Made by a program: the position numbers and the translations under genes. Positions 39,677-47,806 of a stretch of 64,000 bases of DNA are shown here, piece after piece. Position 1 is the first letter of the stretch. Each line of letters starts with the position of its first letter. A model generated the notes under the pieces. It saw only the letters and a program-made list of their open reading frames with translations. It searched no databases and had not been told where the DNA came from. Origin of the DNA: Bradyrhizobium sp. RP6 (GTDB taxonomy: Bacteria; Pseudomonadota; Alphaproteobacteria; Rhizobiales; Xanthobacteraceae); the NCBI RefSeq assembly GCF_003837805.1, contig NZ_RQIT01000030.1, forward strand, positions 16,808 to 80,807, in the 5' to 3' direction.

Positions 39677-41311
39677 TCACATCTTCGCGCGCTGTGCGAT
39701 GCCGTCCTTAATGGACGCGAGCTCGTTCTCGTCCCAGATCCCGATCAAAATCCCACCCTTCACCTGCAGCTGGTTGTCCGCATAGGCCGCGATCTTCTCG
39801 CGCGGTGTCGTGATGTGGCCGTTCGGATGCAGGGCCCAGTCGAACAGCTCGGCCTGCAGCCGCGCGATGATGCCGGCGCAATCGGGATCGTCGCCGCGAT
39901 CCAAAAACTCTTCCGGATCGGTTTCGAGGTCGTACAGCATCGGGCGAAAGCCGGACGCGTGGATGTATTTCCAGCGGCCGTCGAACACCATGAACAGGCG
40001 GCAGCGTTCGATCGGCTGGTTCAGCTTCAGCCTGACGTCCTGCGTCGCGTAGTCGTATTCGGAGAACGCGACCTTGCGCCAGTCCGCCGGCGTAGGCCCG
40101 CGCAGCAACGGCAGCAGGGATCGACCTTCGAGGATGTGGCCCGGCACCTTGCCGCCGAAATAATCGACGAAGGTCGGCGCGAGATCGATCGCCTCGACCA
40201 GCGCATTGCTGCGCGTGCCGCGTGTGGCGTCGGCCTCCTTCGAAGGGTCGATGATGATGAGCGGGATCTTCGCCGACTGCTCGTGGAACAGGTCCTTCTC
40301 GCCCATCCAGTGATCGCCGAGATAGTCGCCATGATCGGACGTGAAAACGATCATGGTCGTGTCCAGGAGGTCGCGTTCCTCCAGGAACTTCATCAGCACG
40401 CCCATCTGGTCGTCGATCTGGGTGATCAGGCCCATATAGGTCGGGATTACCTTCTCGCGGGCCTCATCGCGCGCCATGTTGCGGGAGTAGCGCATGTCCA
40501 TATAGGCGCCGAACACCGGATGCGGATTCTGCCGCTCGCGCATCGAACGGATCGCCGGAATCATGTCGTCGGTCGAATACATGCTCGCATAGGGCTCCGG
40601 CGCGATATAGGGCCAGTGCGGCTTGATGTAGGACAGATGCAGGCACCACGGCCGGCCGTCGGTCTCGGCCTCGCTGATGAAATCCATCGCGCGCCGCGTC
40701 ATATAGGGCGTCTCGGAATGCTCGTCCGGCAGGCGCGCGGCCTTGTCGGCATGCACCAGCAGCCAGCCGTTCTGCAAGGAGCCATCGTCGGCCGCGCCTG
40801 AATTGGCCCAGTGCTCCCAGGGGTTGGTCGCTTCAAAGCCCTGCTGGCGCAGATATTCGTCGTATTTCGGCCGCGGACGTCCGGTCGGATGCAGGCCGTC
40901 GTCGCGCTCATAGGGCTCGAAGCCGCATTCGGCGACGTGCACGCCGATGATCGATTCCGGCGGGATGCCGAGCGACTTCATGCCTTCGAGGTCGGGCGCC
41001 ATGTGGGTCTTGCCGACCAGCACGTTGCGGACGCCGATCTTCTCGAGGTGATCGCCCAGCGTGGGCTCGCCGACGCGCAGCGGCCAGCCGTTCCAGTGCG
41101 AGCCGTGCGAGCGCATGTAGCGTCCGGTGTAGAACGACATCCGCGACGGCCCGCAGATCGGCGATTGTACATAGGCCTTACTGAACAGCACGCCGCGCTT
41201 CGCCATGGCGTCGATGTTCGGTGTCTTCAGCGTGGGATGGCCGGTGCAGCCGAGATAATCATAGCGAAGCTGGTCGCACATGATCCAGAGAACGTTCTTC
41301 GCGCGCGCCAT
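39677..41311 (-). CDS. Sulfatase (type I, formylglycine-dependent)
   Basis: A 544-aa alkaline-phosphatase-fold sulfatase. The metal Asp in IMCDQLRYDYLG, the maturation motif CGPSR (C53, to become formylglycine) followed by MSFYTGR, and the later DHGDYLGDH are family signatures. It lacks a signal peptide, so it is predicted cytoplasmic and could act on a small organic sulfate ester or phosphonate; the substrate cannot be told. A formylglycine-generating enzyme must act in trans; none is in the window. It lies between the two cgtcattgc repeats with obgE and MaoC. Confidence 0.93.
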   Translation of the reverse strand: MARAKNVLWIMCDQLRYDYLGCTGHPTLKTPNIDAMAKRGVLFSKAYVQSPICGPSRMSFYTGRYMRSHGSHWNGWPLRVGEPTLGDHLEKIGVRNVLVGKTHMAPDLEGMKSLGIPPESIIGVHVAECGFEPYERDDGLHPTGRPRPKYDEYLRQQGFEATNPWEHWANSGAADDGSLQNGWLLVHADKAARLPDEHSETPYMTRRAMDFISEAETDGRPWCLHLSYIKPHWPYIAPEPYASMYSTDDMIPAIRSMRERQNPHPVFGAYMDMRYSRNMARDEAREKVIPTYMGLITQIDDQMGVLMKFLEERDLLDTTMIVFTSDHGDYLGDHWMGEKDLFHEQSAKIPLIIIDPSKEADATRGTRSNALVEAIDLAPTFVDYFGGKVPGHILEGRSLLPLLRGPTPADWRKVAFSEYDYATQDVRLKLNQPIERCRLFMVFDGRWKYIHASGFRPMLYDLETDPEEFLDRGDDPDCAGIIARLQAELFDWALHPNGHITTPREKIAAYADNQLQVKGGILIGIWDENELASIKDGIAQRAKM

Positions 41312-41403
41312 GCGTCATCCCTGTTTTTTGATTTTGGATGCTGCGCTATCGCGCTGGCATTGACAAGCCAGTGATGCGCGTGCCTCCAGCCATACACGCC
41401 ACT

Positions 41404-41531
41404 GTCGTCCCTGCGAAAGCAGGGACCCATAACCACATGGAGAGCTTTGGCGAAGACTCGTCGTTCGGTACGACAACCGTCCCCCAACCGATAGATCACG
41501 CGGTATGGGTCCGCGCTTTCGCGGGGACGAC
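41404..41531. repeat. Palindromic intergenic repeat (gtcgtccc/gggaccca family), copy 1
   Basis: About 128 bp: gtcgtccctgcgaaagcagggacccata ... tatgggtccgcgctttcgcggggacgac, written here in part. The middle ggcgaagactcg recurs in the longer relative at 44362. It lies in the sulfatase-obgE gap. Confidence 0.8.
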
Positions 41532-41545
41532 GGCGGAGTGGGAGT

Positions 41546-42586
41546 TCAGGCCGACCACGGCTCCGCCTCGGCCGCGCTCTTCGCCTTGGCGGAGACCGGA
41601 CTCTCGCCGATCACCTCGGCAAGCGCGCGCAACGCTTCCTTGACACCTTGGCCGGTGACGCCGGAGAGCAGCAGCGGCGTCTTCTTGGCGGCGCGCTTGA
41701 GACGGTCCTTCTGCTTCTTCAGTTCGTCCGGCTCGACCGCGTCGATCTTGTTCAGCGCGACGATCTCGATCTTGTCGGTGAGCTGTCCGCCATAGGCATC
41801 GAGCTCCTTGCGCACGGTCTTGTAGGCCTTGCCGGCGTGCTCGCAGGTTGCGTCGACGAGATGCAGCAGCACCCGGCAGCGTTCGACATGGCCGAGGAAG
41901 CGATCGCCGAGGCCCGCGCCTTCATGCGCGCCCTCGATCAGACCGGGAATATCCGCCAGCACGAACTCGCGGCCGTCGGCGTTCACGACGCCGAGCTGCG
42001 GATGCAGCGTGGTGAAGGGATAGTCGGCGATCTTCGGCTTCGCCGCGCTGACCTTGGAGAGGAAGGTCGACTTGCCGGCATTGGGCAGGCCGACGAGGCC
42101 GGCATCGGCGATCAGCTTCAGCCGCAGCCAGATCCAGCGCTCCTCGCCGGGCTGGCCGGGATTGGCGTTGCGCGGCGCGCGGTTGGTCGACGACTTGAAA
42201 TGCGCGTTGCCGAAGCCGCCATTGCCGCCCTCGGCCAGCACGAACTTCTCGCCGACCTTGGTGAAGTCGTGGATCAGCGTCTCGCGATCCTCGTCGAAGA
42301 TCTGGGTGCCGACCGGCACCTTGAGCACGATGTTCTTGCCGTTGGCGCCGTGGCGATCCGAGCCCGAGCCGTTCTCACCCTTCTGGGCCTTGAAGTGCTG
42401 CTGGTAACGGTAGTCGATCAGCGTGTTGAGGCCATCGGCGACCTCGATGATGACGTTGCCGCCGCGGCCGCCATTGCCGCCGGAGGGGCCGCCGAATTCG
42501 ATGAACTTCTCGCGGCGGAACGCCACGCAGCCGTTCCCGCCGTCACCGGAGCGGATATAGACCTTTGCTTCGTCGAGGAATTTCAT
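41546..42586 (-). CDS. obgE: GTPase ObgE/CgtA
   Basis: A 346-aa Obg GTPase acting in ribosome assembly and growth control. The glycine-rich Obg fold occupies residues 1-158 (GGNGCVAFRREKF, GGPSGGNGGRGGNV), then the G domain: G1 GLPNAGKST, G3 DIPGLIEGAHEGAGLG, G4 NKIDAVE and G5-like LLSGVTGQG. The highly acidic tail seen in some Obg proteins is absent. In rhizobia obgE usually stands directly before proB; here 3.2 kb of other genes intervene. Confidence 0.97.
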   Translation of the reverse strand: MKFLDEAKVYIRSGDGGNGCVAFRREKFIEFGGPSGGNGGRGGNVIIEVADGLNTLIDYRYQQHFKAQKGENGSGSDRHGANGKNIVLKVPVGTQIFDEDRETLIHDFTKVGEKFVLAEGGNGGFGNAHFKSSTNRAPRNANPGQPGEERWIWLRLKLIADAGLVGLPNAGKSTFLSKVSAAKPKIADYPFTTLHPQLGVVNADGREFVLADIPGLIEGAHEGAGLGDRFLGHVERCRVLLHLVDATCEHAGKAYKTVRKELDAYGGQLTDKIEIVALNKIDAVEPDELKKQKDRLKRAAKKTPLLLSGVTGQGVKEALRALAEVIGESPVSAKAKSAAEAEPWSA

Positions 42587-42670
42587 GGGCCATAGGTAGG
42601 CCAGCCGGCCCCCTCCGGCAACCCGAATTGACCGAGTAGCGGCGGAATCTCCGCGATTCTGGAGCCGTGA

Positions 42671-43153
42671 TTAGCCAGCCGGCCGGCGCCGGATCAGGAA
42701 TTTCTGCGTGCCCTCGAGCACCAGCTCCTTGCGCTGGTTGAACACCGTGCTCCGAAGCGTCACCACGCCGGTGTTGCGTCCCGGCACCAGCTCTGCGACT
42801 TCCAGCGCCGGATAGATCGTGTCGTCGGCAAACACAGGTTTCAGGAATCGGCTCGATTGCTCGAGAAAGCCGACCAGGGAGTCCTCGACCATGAACGGAA
42901 ACAGGCCAGCACCGGGCGCGGTGTGGATCAATGTCTGGAAACCGTGGGCGAGCAGATGCGGCATGCCGCGGCTGCGGCAATATTCGACGTCGTAGTGGAC
43001 CGGATGGGTGTCGCCGCTCGCGGTCTGGAATGCGGCGAACACCGCCGAGGTCTGGGTTCGGCTCGGCAGCACGAAACGTTCACCGACGACGAAATCCTCA
43101 AACCAGCGTTGCGCGGGGATCATGCGATGCCGGGTGGGATCGAAGTCGGTCAT
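42671..43153 (-). CDS. MaoC family dehydratase (hot-dog fold)
   Basis: A 160-aa single hot-dog protein. FEDFVVGERFVLPSRT opens the domain and the catalytic pair is in SGDTHPVHYD, as in (R)-specific enoyl-CoA hydratases; SSRFLKPVFADDTIYP is the second conserved part. Start at the ATG at 43153 (MTDFDPTRH), with another at 43165. Likely acts on an acyl-CoA; the pathway is unknown. It is 84 nt upstream of obgE on the same strand. Confidence 0.9.
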   Translation of the reverse strand: MTDFDPTRHRMIPAQRWFEDFVVGERFVLPSRTQTSAVFAAFQTASGDTHPVHYDVEYCRSRGMPHLLAHGFQTLIHTAPGAGLFPFMVEDSLVGFLEQSSRFLKPVFADDTIYPALEVAELVPGRNTGVVTLRSTVFNQRKELVLEGTQKFLIRRRPAG

Positions 43154-43317
43154 GCGCTGCACCATCGGAACGGGAGAACGGACTTGGAGAATGATCCGTA
43201 TCGCGCCGCGCGCAGTGCGACAATGCGTTCAATTGATCGAACGTGGACTTGTTTGGTGTCTTGTCGCCATTAAAAGGACCTTCCGACGCCCTATCGATCG
43301 CGCTGCTGCCCTGTCCT

Positions 43318-43404
43318 CCGTCATTGCGAGGAGCGCAGCGACGAAGCAATCCAGGCTGCCGCCGCGGTGACAGCCTGGATTGCTTCGCTTCGCTCGCAAT
43401 GACG
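43318..43404. repeat. Palindromic intergenic repeat (cgtcattgc family), copy 2
   Basis: About 87 bp: ccgtcattgcgaggagcg, gaagcaatccag / ctggattgcttc, cgctcgcaatgacg. A near twin of the element at 39543, in the same direction; the two bracket 3.7 kb holding sulfatase, obgE and MaoC. Confidence 0.85.
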
Positions 43405-43425
43405 CGTTTCCCGAAACCCCTGTCG

Positions 43426-44340
43426 ATGCCCCTGTTCAGAAACCTCTCAGCCTATGACGACCGCTCCGCGCGCCTGGCCGGCATCGCGCTGATGGTGCTG
43501 TCGATCTTCATGTTCTCGTTCGGCGACGCCATGGGCAAGTTCCTGGTCGGCACCTATTCGGTGGGACAGCTCTTGTTCCTGCGCGCCTGCGCGGCGCTGC
43601 TCCTGCTGTTGCCGATGATCTGGACGCAGCGTCACCAGTTCCTGCATCTGGAGCGGCCCGGCTTGCAGCTGATTCGCGTCGTGCTGTCGACGCTGGAGGT
43701 GGCAGCCTTCTTCCTCGCGACCGTTTATCTGCCGCTTGCCGACGTCATCACCTATTATCTCGCCGGTCCGATCTTCGTCACTGCGATGTCGGCGATCTTC
43801 TTAGGGGAGAAGGTCGGCTGGCGGCGCTGGACCGCCATCCTGATCGGCTTCTGCGGCGTCTTGATCGCGCTACGCCCCTCCTCGCAGACCGTCAGCCTGC
43901 CGGCGCTGATCGCGCTCGGCGGCAGCCTGTCGTTTGCGACGCTGATGCTGATCACGCGCAGCCTGCGCAAGACGCCCGACATCGTGATGGCGTCATCGCA
44001 ATTCGTCGGCACGTTCTCGCTCGGTGCGGTGCTGTCGGCGTTCAACTGGGTGCCGCCGACACCAGGCAGCCTCGTGATCTTCGCGGCCGCCGGTCTGATT
44101 TCGGTGACGGCGCTGTTCTGCGTCAACCGTTCGCTCAAGCTCGCGCCGGCCAGCGTCGTGGTGCCCTACCAATATTCGATGATCGTCTGGGCCGTGATCT
44201 TCGGCTTCGTCGTGTTCGGTGACGTCCCGTCGATCGCAACCCTGGTCGGTGCCGCGATCATCATCGGCGCCGGGTTCTACATCTATCTGCGCGAGCGCGA
44301 TCTGGGGCGGCAGAACGCGGACGTGAACCCGCCGGCTTGA
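43426..44340 (+). CDS. DMT-superfamily transporter (EamA-like)
   Basis: A 304-aa integral membrane protein with about ten hydrophobic helices in two EamA repeats. SFGDAMGKFLVGTYSVGQL and ITYYLAGPIFVTAMSAIFLGE (in part) mark repeat one, and LAPASVVVPYQYSMIVWAVIFG (in part) repeat two, the layout of drug/metabolite exporters. Substrate unknown. ATG at 43426 is chosen because the open frame upstream runs through a repeat. It is divergent from MaoC. Confidence 0.92.
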   Translation: MPLFRNLSAYDDRSARLAGIALMVLSIFMFSFGDAMGKFLVGTYSVGQLLFLRACAALLLLLPMIWTQRHQFLHLERPGLQLIRVVLSTLEVAAFFLATVYLPLADVITYYLAGPIFVTAMSAIFLGEKVGWRRWTAILIGFCGVLIALRPSSQTVSLPALIALGGSLSFATLMLITRSLRKTPDIVMASSQFVGTFSLGAVLSAFNWVPPTPGSLVIFAAAGLISVTALFCVNRSLKLAPASVVVPYQYSMIVWAVIFGFVVFGDVPSIATLVGAAIIIGAGFYIYLRERDLGRQNADVNPPA

Positions 44341-44361
44341 ATGCAGCCGAACGATTCCGCT

Positions 44362-44514
44362 GTCGTCCCGGACAAGCGCAGCGAAGCGGAGCGCAGATCC
44401 GGGACCCATACCCACAGGAAGTGGTTTGACGAAGACTCGAAGTGGGAGCTCTGCCCCACACCAATGCCTGTGATTATGGGTCCCGGATCTGCGCTTACGC
44501 TTGTCCGGGACGAC
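44362..44514. repeat. Palindromic intergenic repeat (gtcgtccc/gggaccca family), copy 2
   Basis: About 153 bp with ends gtcgtcccggacaagcg / cgcttgtccgggacgac and inner agatccgggacccata / tatgggtcccggatct. It shares the gggacccata and gacgaagactcg pieces with 41404. Confidence 0.85.
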
Positions 44515-44542
44515 GAGCGGAGTTTATGGCTGCGTCCTCGCC

Positions 44543-45136
44543 CTACCTCATCCGACGCGCACTGCTCCAGCTCTTCAGCGATGCCCATACGCCGCGCGAC
44601 AGGCGGAAGCAGTCGACGGGGGTCGAGGAGCCCAGCGCCAGGAAGCGGTGCAGCTGCACGCCGCTCCACTGGAAGCCGCACTTCTCCAGCACCTTGCGCG
44701 AGGCAGGATTGGTGACGCGGGCACCGGCATGGAGATGCTCGTCCTCGAACTCCTCGAAGAAGAAGTCGATCGCAGCGCGCGCGGCCTCGGTGGCAAAACC
44801 CCGGCCCCAGTGATCGACGCCGAGCCAGTAGCCGAGCTCGGCATTGTCGGGCTTCGAGCAGTCGATCCCGACCATGCCGACCGGCCCGGTATCGTGCTCG
44901 ATCAGGAACACGGTCTCCCTGCCGAGCCCGGCGGTGGCGCGGATGAACTCGACGGCGTCGTCCTGCGAATAGGGGTGCGGCAGGCGCCGCGTGTTCTCGG
45001 CGACACGGCGGTCATTGGCGAGCCGGGCGATGGTCCTGACGTCGGCGAGGGTGGGGCGCCGCAAAGTCAGCCGCTCGGTGGCGACGACGCTGGGTCTCGC
45101 CTCCTGCAAGGTCACGCTCGAGAAATCCTGCAACAT
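44543..45136 (-). CDS. GNAT family N-acetyltransferase (RimJ/RimL type)
   Basis: A 197-aa GNAT protein: TERLTLRRPTLADVRTIARL at the N-terminus (in part), acetyl-CoA-binding region VDHWGRGFATEAARAAIDFF (in part) and NPASRKVLEKCGFQWSG. This subtype acetylates amino groups of proteins or small molecules; the target is unknown. Start at the ATG at 45136 with GGAG 6 nt upstream; an ATG at 45157 adds seven residues. It is typically found between rpmA and obgE in rhizobia. Confidence 0.92.
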   Translation of the reverse strand: MLQDFSSVTLQEARPSVVATERLTLRRPTLADVRTIARLANDRRVAENTRRLPHPYSQDDAVEFIRATAGLGRETVFLIEHDTGPVGMVGIDCSKPDNAELGYWLGVDHWGRGFATEAARAAIDFFFEEFEDEHLHAGARVTNPASRKVLEKCGFQWSGVQLHRFLALGSSTPVDCFRLSRGVWASLKSWSSARRMR

Positions 45137-45177
45137 GTCCGGCTCCGTGAAAGTCACTAATTCAAAGTGAGCAAGTC

Positions 45178-45210
45178 AAAGAAAAGGGGAGGCCGGTTTC
45201 CCGCCTCCCC
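45178..45210 (-). terminator. Rho-independent terminator of rplU-rpmA
   Basis: On the minus strand the stem ggggaggc / gcctcccc (with a gggaaacc loop region) is followed by TTTTCTTT, about 75 nt after the rpmA stop. Confidence 0.85.
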
Positions 45211-45285
45211 TGGAGCCTTCGATCTCTCGATCTCTAGGACTCCGCCGGTTCAGTCGGGACCGGCGGACTCCATTTGATCCACCGT

Positions 45286-45555
45286 CTATTCAGCCGCCTC
45301 GGCGAGCGGGAGCACCGATACGAAGGTGCGGCCGTTGGCTTTGGCCTGGAACGCAACACGGCCCTCGATCTTGGCGAACAGAGTGTGGTCCGTGCCCATG
45401 CCGACATTAAGGCCCGGATGCCAGGTCGTGCCGCGCTGACGCGCAATGATGTTGCCGGGAGTGACGATCTCCCCGCCGAACGCCTTGATACCGAGGCGCT
45501 TGCCCTTGGAATCGCGTCCGTTGCGCGATGAACCGCCTGCCTTTTTGTGAGCCAT
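45286..45555 (-). CDS. rpmA: 50S ribosomal protein L27
   Basis: An 89-aa bL27. MAHKKAGGSSRNGRDSKG (the extended N-terminus that reaches the peptidyl-transferase centre) and GGEIVTPGNIIARQRGT (in part) are diagnostic. It follows rplU by 102 nt with a hairpin between them. Confidence 0.97.
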   Translation of the reverse strand: MAHKKAGGSSRNGRDSKGKRLGIKAFGGEIVTPGNIIARQRGTTWHPGLNVGMGTDHTLFAKIEGRVAFQAKANGRTFVSVLPLAEAAE

Positions 45556-45620
45556 GGCTCGTCTCCGAAATCCTGCGTATGTCTAGGTCAATTCCTTGAC
45601 GGAATCATTTCAAAACGTCT

Positions 45621-45646
45621 CACGCCTCAATTCGTGAATTGGCGTG
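45621..45646 (-). other. Hairpin between rplU and rpmA
   Basis: Arms cacgc-ct-caattc / gaattg-gcgtg form a stem with a 2-nt bulge. There is no T-tract, so it may tune relative L21/L27 levels or mRNA processing. Confidence 0.4.
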
Positions 45647-45657
45647 ATCGGTTCTAT

Positions 45658-46044
45658 TTATTCGGCGGCTTCGGCTGCCGGCTCCTTGGCCACCTTCTCC
45701 CGCTTCGGACGCGGGCCCTTGGTGGGCTTGGCGCCGTCCGTCAGGATCTCGCTGACGCGCAGCACGGTGATCTCGTCGCGGTAGCCGCGCTTGCGGCGCG
45801 AATTCTTGCGGCGGCGCTTCTTGAACGCGATGACCTTGGGGCCGCGCTTGTGGTCGAGCACCTCGACCGCGACGGACGCACCCGCGACCGTCGGAACGCC
45901 CAGCACCGGCGTGTCGCCGCCGACCACCAGAACTTCATTCAACTGCACGATCGAGCCGACTTCGCCTTCGATCTTGCCTACTTCCAGGACATCATCCGGC
46001 ACGACGCGGTATTGCTTGCCGCCGGTTTTGATGACTGCGAACAT
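45658..46044 (-). CDS. rplU: 50S ribosomal protein L21
   Basis: A 128-aa bL21: MFAVIKTGGKQYRV at the start, KRRRKNSRRKRGYRDEIT in the middle (in part) and an Ala/Glu-rich tail that exceeds the E. coli protein by about 25 residues. First gene of the rplU-rpmA operon, with a clear promoter about 165 nt upstream and a structured leader. Confidence 0.97.
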   Translation of the reverse strand: MFAVIKTGGKQYRVVPDDVLEVGKIEGEVGSIVQLNEVLVVGGDTPVLGVPTVAGASVAVEVLDHKRGPKVIAFKKRRRKNSRRKRGYRDEITVLRVSEILTDGAKPTKGPRPKREKVAKEPAAEAAE

Positions 46045-46208
46045 CGTTTTCTTCCTTCGTGTTCAATCCCGGCCTCGCGACAGTTTGTCCGGGCCGGCTT
46101 TTTGTCAGTCGCTACGGGTTTATGCGTGTCTGCGCGGGCGGGAGTTATCCCTTTGAAAACCCGGGCAAAAACAAGCGGCGCGAGAAACGCCCCGCGCCGA
46201 CTGTGGGA

Positions 46209-46236
46209 CTTATAGCCGCCGGCAGCGGAGAGTCAA
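46209..46236 (-). promoter_or_regulatory. Sigma-70-type promoter of rplU-rpmA
   Basis: On the minus strand TTGACT (46236-46231), a 16-nt spacer and TATAAG (46214-46209) give the best promoter match of the window. Transcription from about 46202 leaves a leader of roughly 158 nt before rplU (46045-46202), with GC-rich self-complementary parts (cgcggggcg / cgcgccgc and ccggcccgg / ccggg). The leader could be an L21- or other ribosomal-protein-responsive element; this is inference. Confidence 0.7.
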
Positions 46237-46374
46237 GGAAAACCGCCAAAAAGGGCCCGGATTTGAAGGATTTGGCTGGGGCGTCGGCCTTCAGCCAAAT
46301 CTTCGCCGGCTTTGCAACAAACCGGTTCCCCCGCCGTTAGTCCGGCCGGAACATTTAAGCGGGCAAGGGCTCTC

Positions 46375-47508
46375 ATGGCAACGGACGAACTGGTCAAGAC
46401 GACGACGGGCATCGCCCATCACGGCGCCGAGCGGCTGCCGTCGGTGGACATCGACAGCTTCAACATCGAGATGAAGGACGAGGACGGCTTCCTCGGCGAC
46501 CGCGCCAGCAAGGGTGCGTTCCGCGACATCCTGGACCGCTGGCGCAAGCCGCTGCGCAAGACCGGCGAGGACCCGTTCGGCAAGGAGCCGTCGGAGAACA
46601 TCAGCAAGAAGACGCTGGACGCGATCTTGGTCGGCGACGACACCGAGGCCTCCGCCGTGGTGCACAGCGCCATTGAGGACTTCGCCCAGGAGCTCGCTTA
46701 CGTCACCCGGCGCTTCCTGAAGACAAAAGCCTGGGCCAAGACCGAGCGCATCGTGGTCGGCGGCGGTTTTCGCGATTCCCGGCTCGGCGAGCTCGCGATC
46801 GCGCGCACCGAGATCATCCTGAAATCCGAGGATTTCAAGATCGACATGATGCCGATCCGCCATCACCCCGATGAAGCGGGCCTGATCGGCGCGCTGCATC
46901 TGGCGCCGTCCTGGATCTTCGAAGCCCATGACAGCATCCTCGCGGTCGACATCGGCGGCACCAACATCCGCTGCGGCCTCGTGGAAACCAGCTGGAAAAA
47001 GGCCAAAGATCTGTCGAAGGCCAAGGTGGTGCATTCCGAGCTGTGGCGTCATGCCGACGACGAGCCGACGCGCGAAGCCGCGGTGAAGCGGCTCACCAAG
47101 ATGCTGAAGGGGCTGATCACGGAAGCCGAGAACGAAGGCTACAAGCTCGCGCCGTTCATCGGCATCGCCTGTCCCGGCGTGATCAACGCGGACGGTTCGA
47201 TCGAGAAGGGCGCGCAGAATCTCCCCGGCAATTGGGAGAGCAGCAAGTTCAACCTGCCGGCGAGCCTCGTCGAGGCGATCCCCGTCATCGGCGAGCACGA
47301 TACTGCGATCCTGATGCACAATGACGGCGTCGTTCAGGGCCTGTCGGAAGTGCCGTTCATGCAGGATGTCGAGCGCTGGGGCGTGCTCACCATCGGCACC
47401 GGGCTCGGCAATGCGCGCTTCACCAACCGCCGCAAGGAGAACGGCAACGGCAAAGACCGGGATTCTACGGAGAACGGGAAGAAAAAGGGCAAGACAGACA
47501 AGGAGTAA
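46375..47508 (+). CDS. ROK/ASKHA-type sugar-kinase-like protein with circularly permuted motif order
   Basis: A 377-aa protein whose ROK kinase motifs appear in rotated order. First come the parts that normally lie at the C-terminus: a helix region at 90-120, then the adenosine box ERIVVGGGF (124-132) and DEAGLIGALHLA (166-177). Next comes what is normally the N-terminus: phosphate-1 VDIGGTNIRCG (191-201), substrate loop IGIACPGVINADGS, the NLPGNW segment, the catalytic Asp in HNDGVVQGLSE (D317) and phosphate-2 TIGTGLGNARFT (339-350). A charged tail ends it. The Zn-binding CxCGxxGC of classical ROK proteins is absent. It probably phosphorylates a sugar, or has lost activity; no operon partner is evident. 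Confidence 0.85.
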   Translation: MATDELVKTTTGIAHHGAERLPSVDIDSFNIEMKDEDGFLGDRASKGAFRDILDRWRKPLRKTGEDPFGKEPSENISKKTLDAILVGDDTEASAVVHSAIEDFAQELAYVTRRFLKTKAWAKTERIVVGGGFRDSRLGELAIARTEIILKSEDFKIDMMPIRHHPDEAGLIGALHLAPSWIFEAHDSILAVDIGGTNIRCGLVETSWKKAKDLSKAKVVHSELWRHADDEPTREAAVKRLTKMLKGLITEAENEGYKLAPFIGIACPGVINADGSIEKGAQNLPGNWESSKFNLPASLVEAIPVIGEHDTAILMHNDGVVQGLSEVPFMQDVERWGVLTIGTGLGNARFTNRRKENGNGKDRDSTENGKKKGKTDKE

Positions 47509-47635
47509 CCTTGACCGGTTAGGTTAAGGGACGGATTGCGTTGCGTCATGCGGACTACACGCTACGGTCGAAATCGCCGCTTTCACTCGGCCAGCGAAGC
47601 CGCCCTTCCTGGCCAGTATTTCAATGAGCGGCACC

Positions 47636-47680
47636 GGGACCGCCAGTGTTTACCGCGTCTGGCGGTCCCACCCGTTTTTT
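47636..47680 (+). terminator. Rho-independent terminator downstream of the ROK-like gene
   Basis: An 11-bp perfect stem (gggaccgccag / ctggcggtccc, 12-nt loop) is followed by accc and TTTTTT. It ends about 130 nt after the stop. Confidence 0.8.
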
Positions 47681-47806
47681 CCGAACACGCGATGACCCCC
47701 GAAGACGGTGCGTTCCCTCCTGCCTTGTGGGGGGAGGGCCAGGGAGGGGGTAGCCCAGCAACCGGTGCCGATGGTGTGCCCGCTCTGACAGGCCTCGCCC
47801 CGCACT

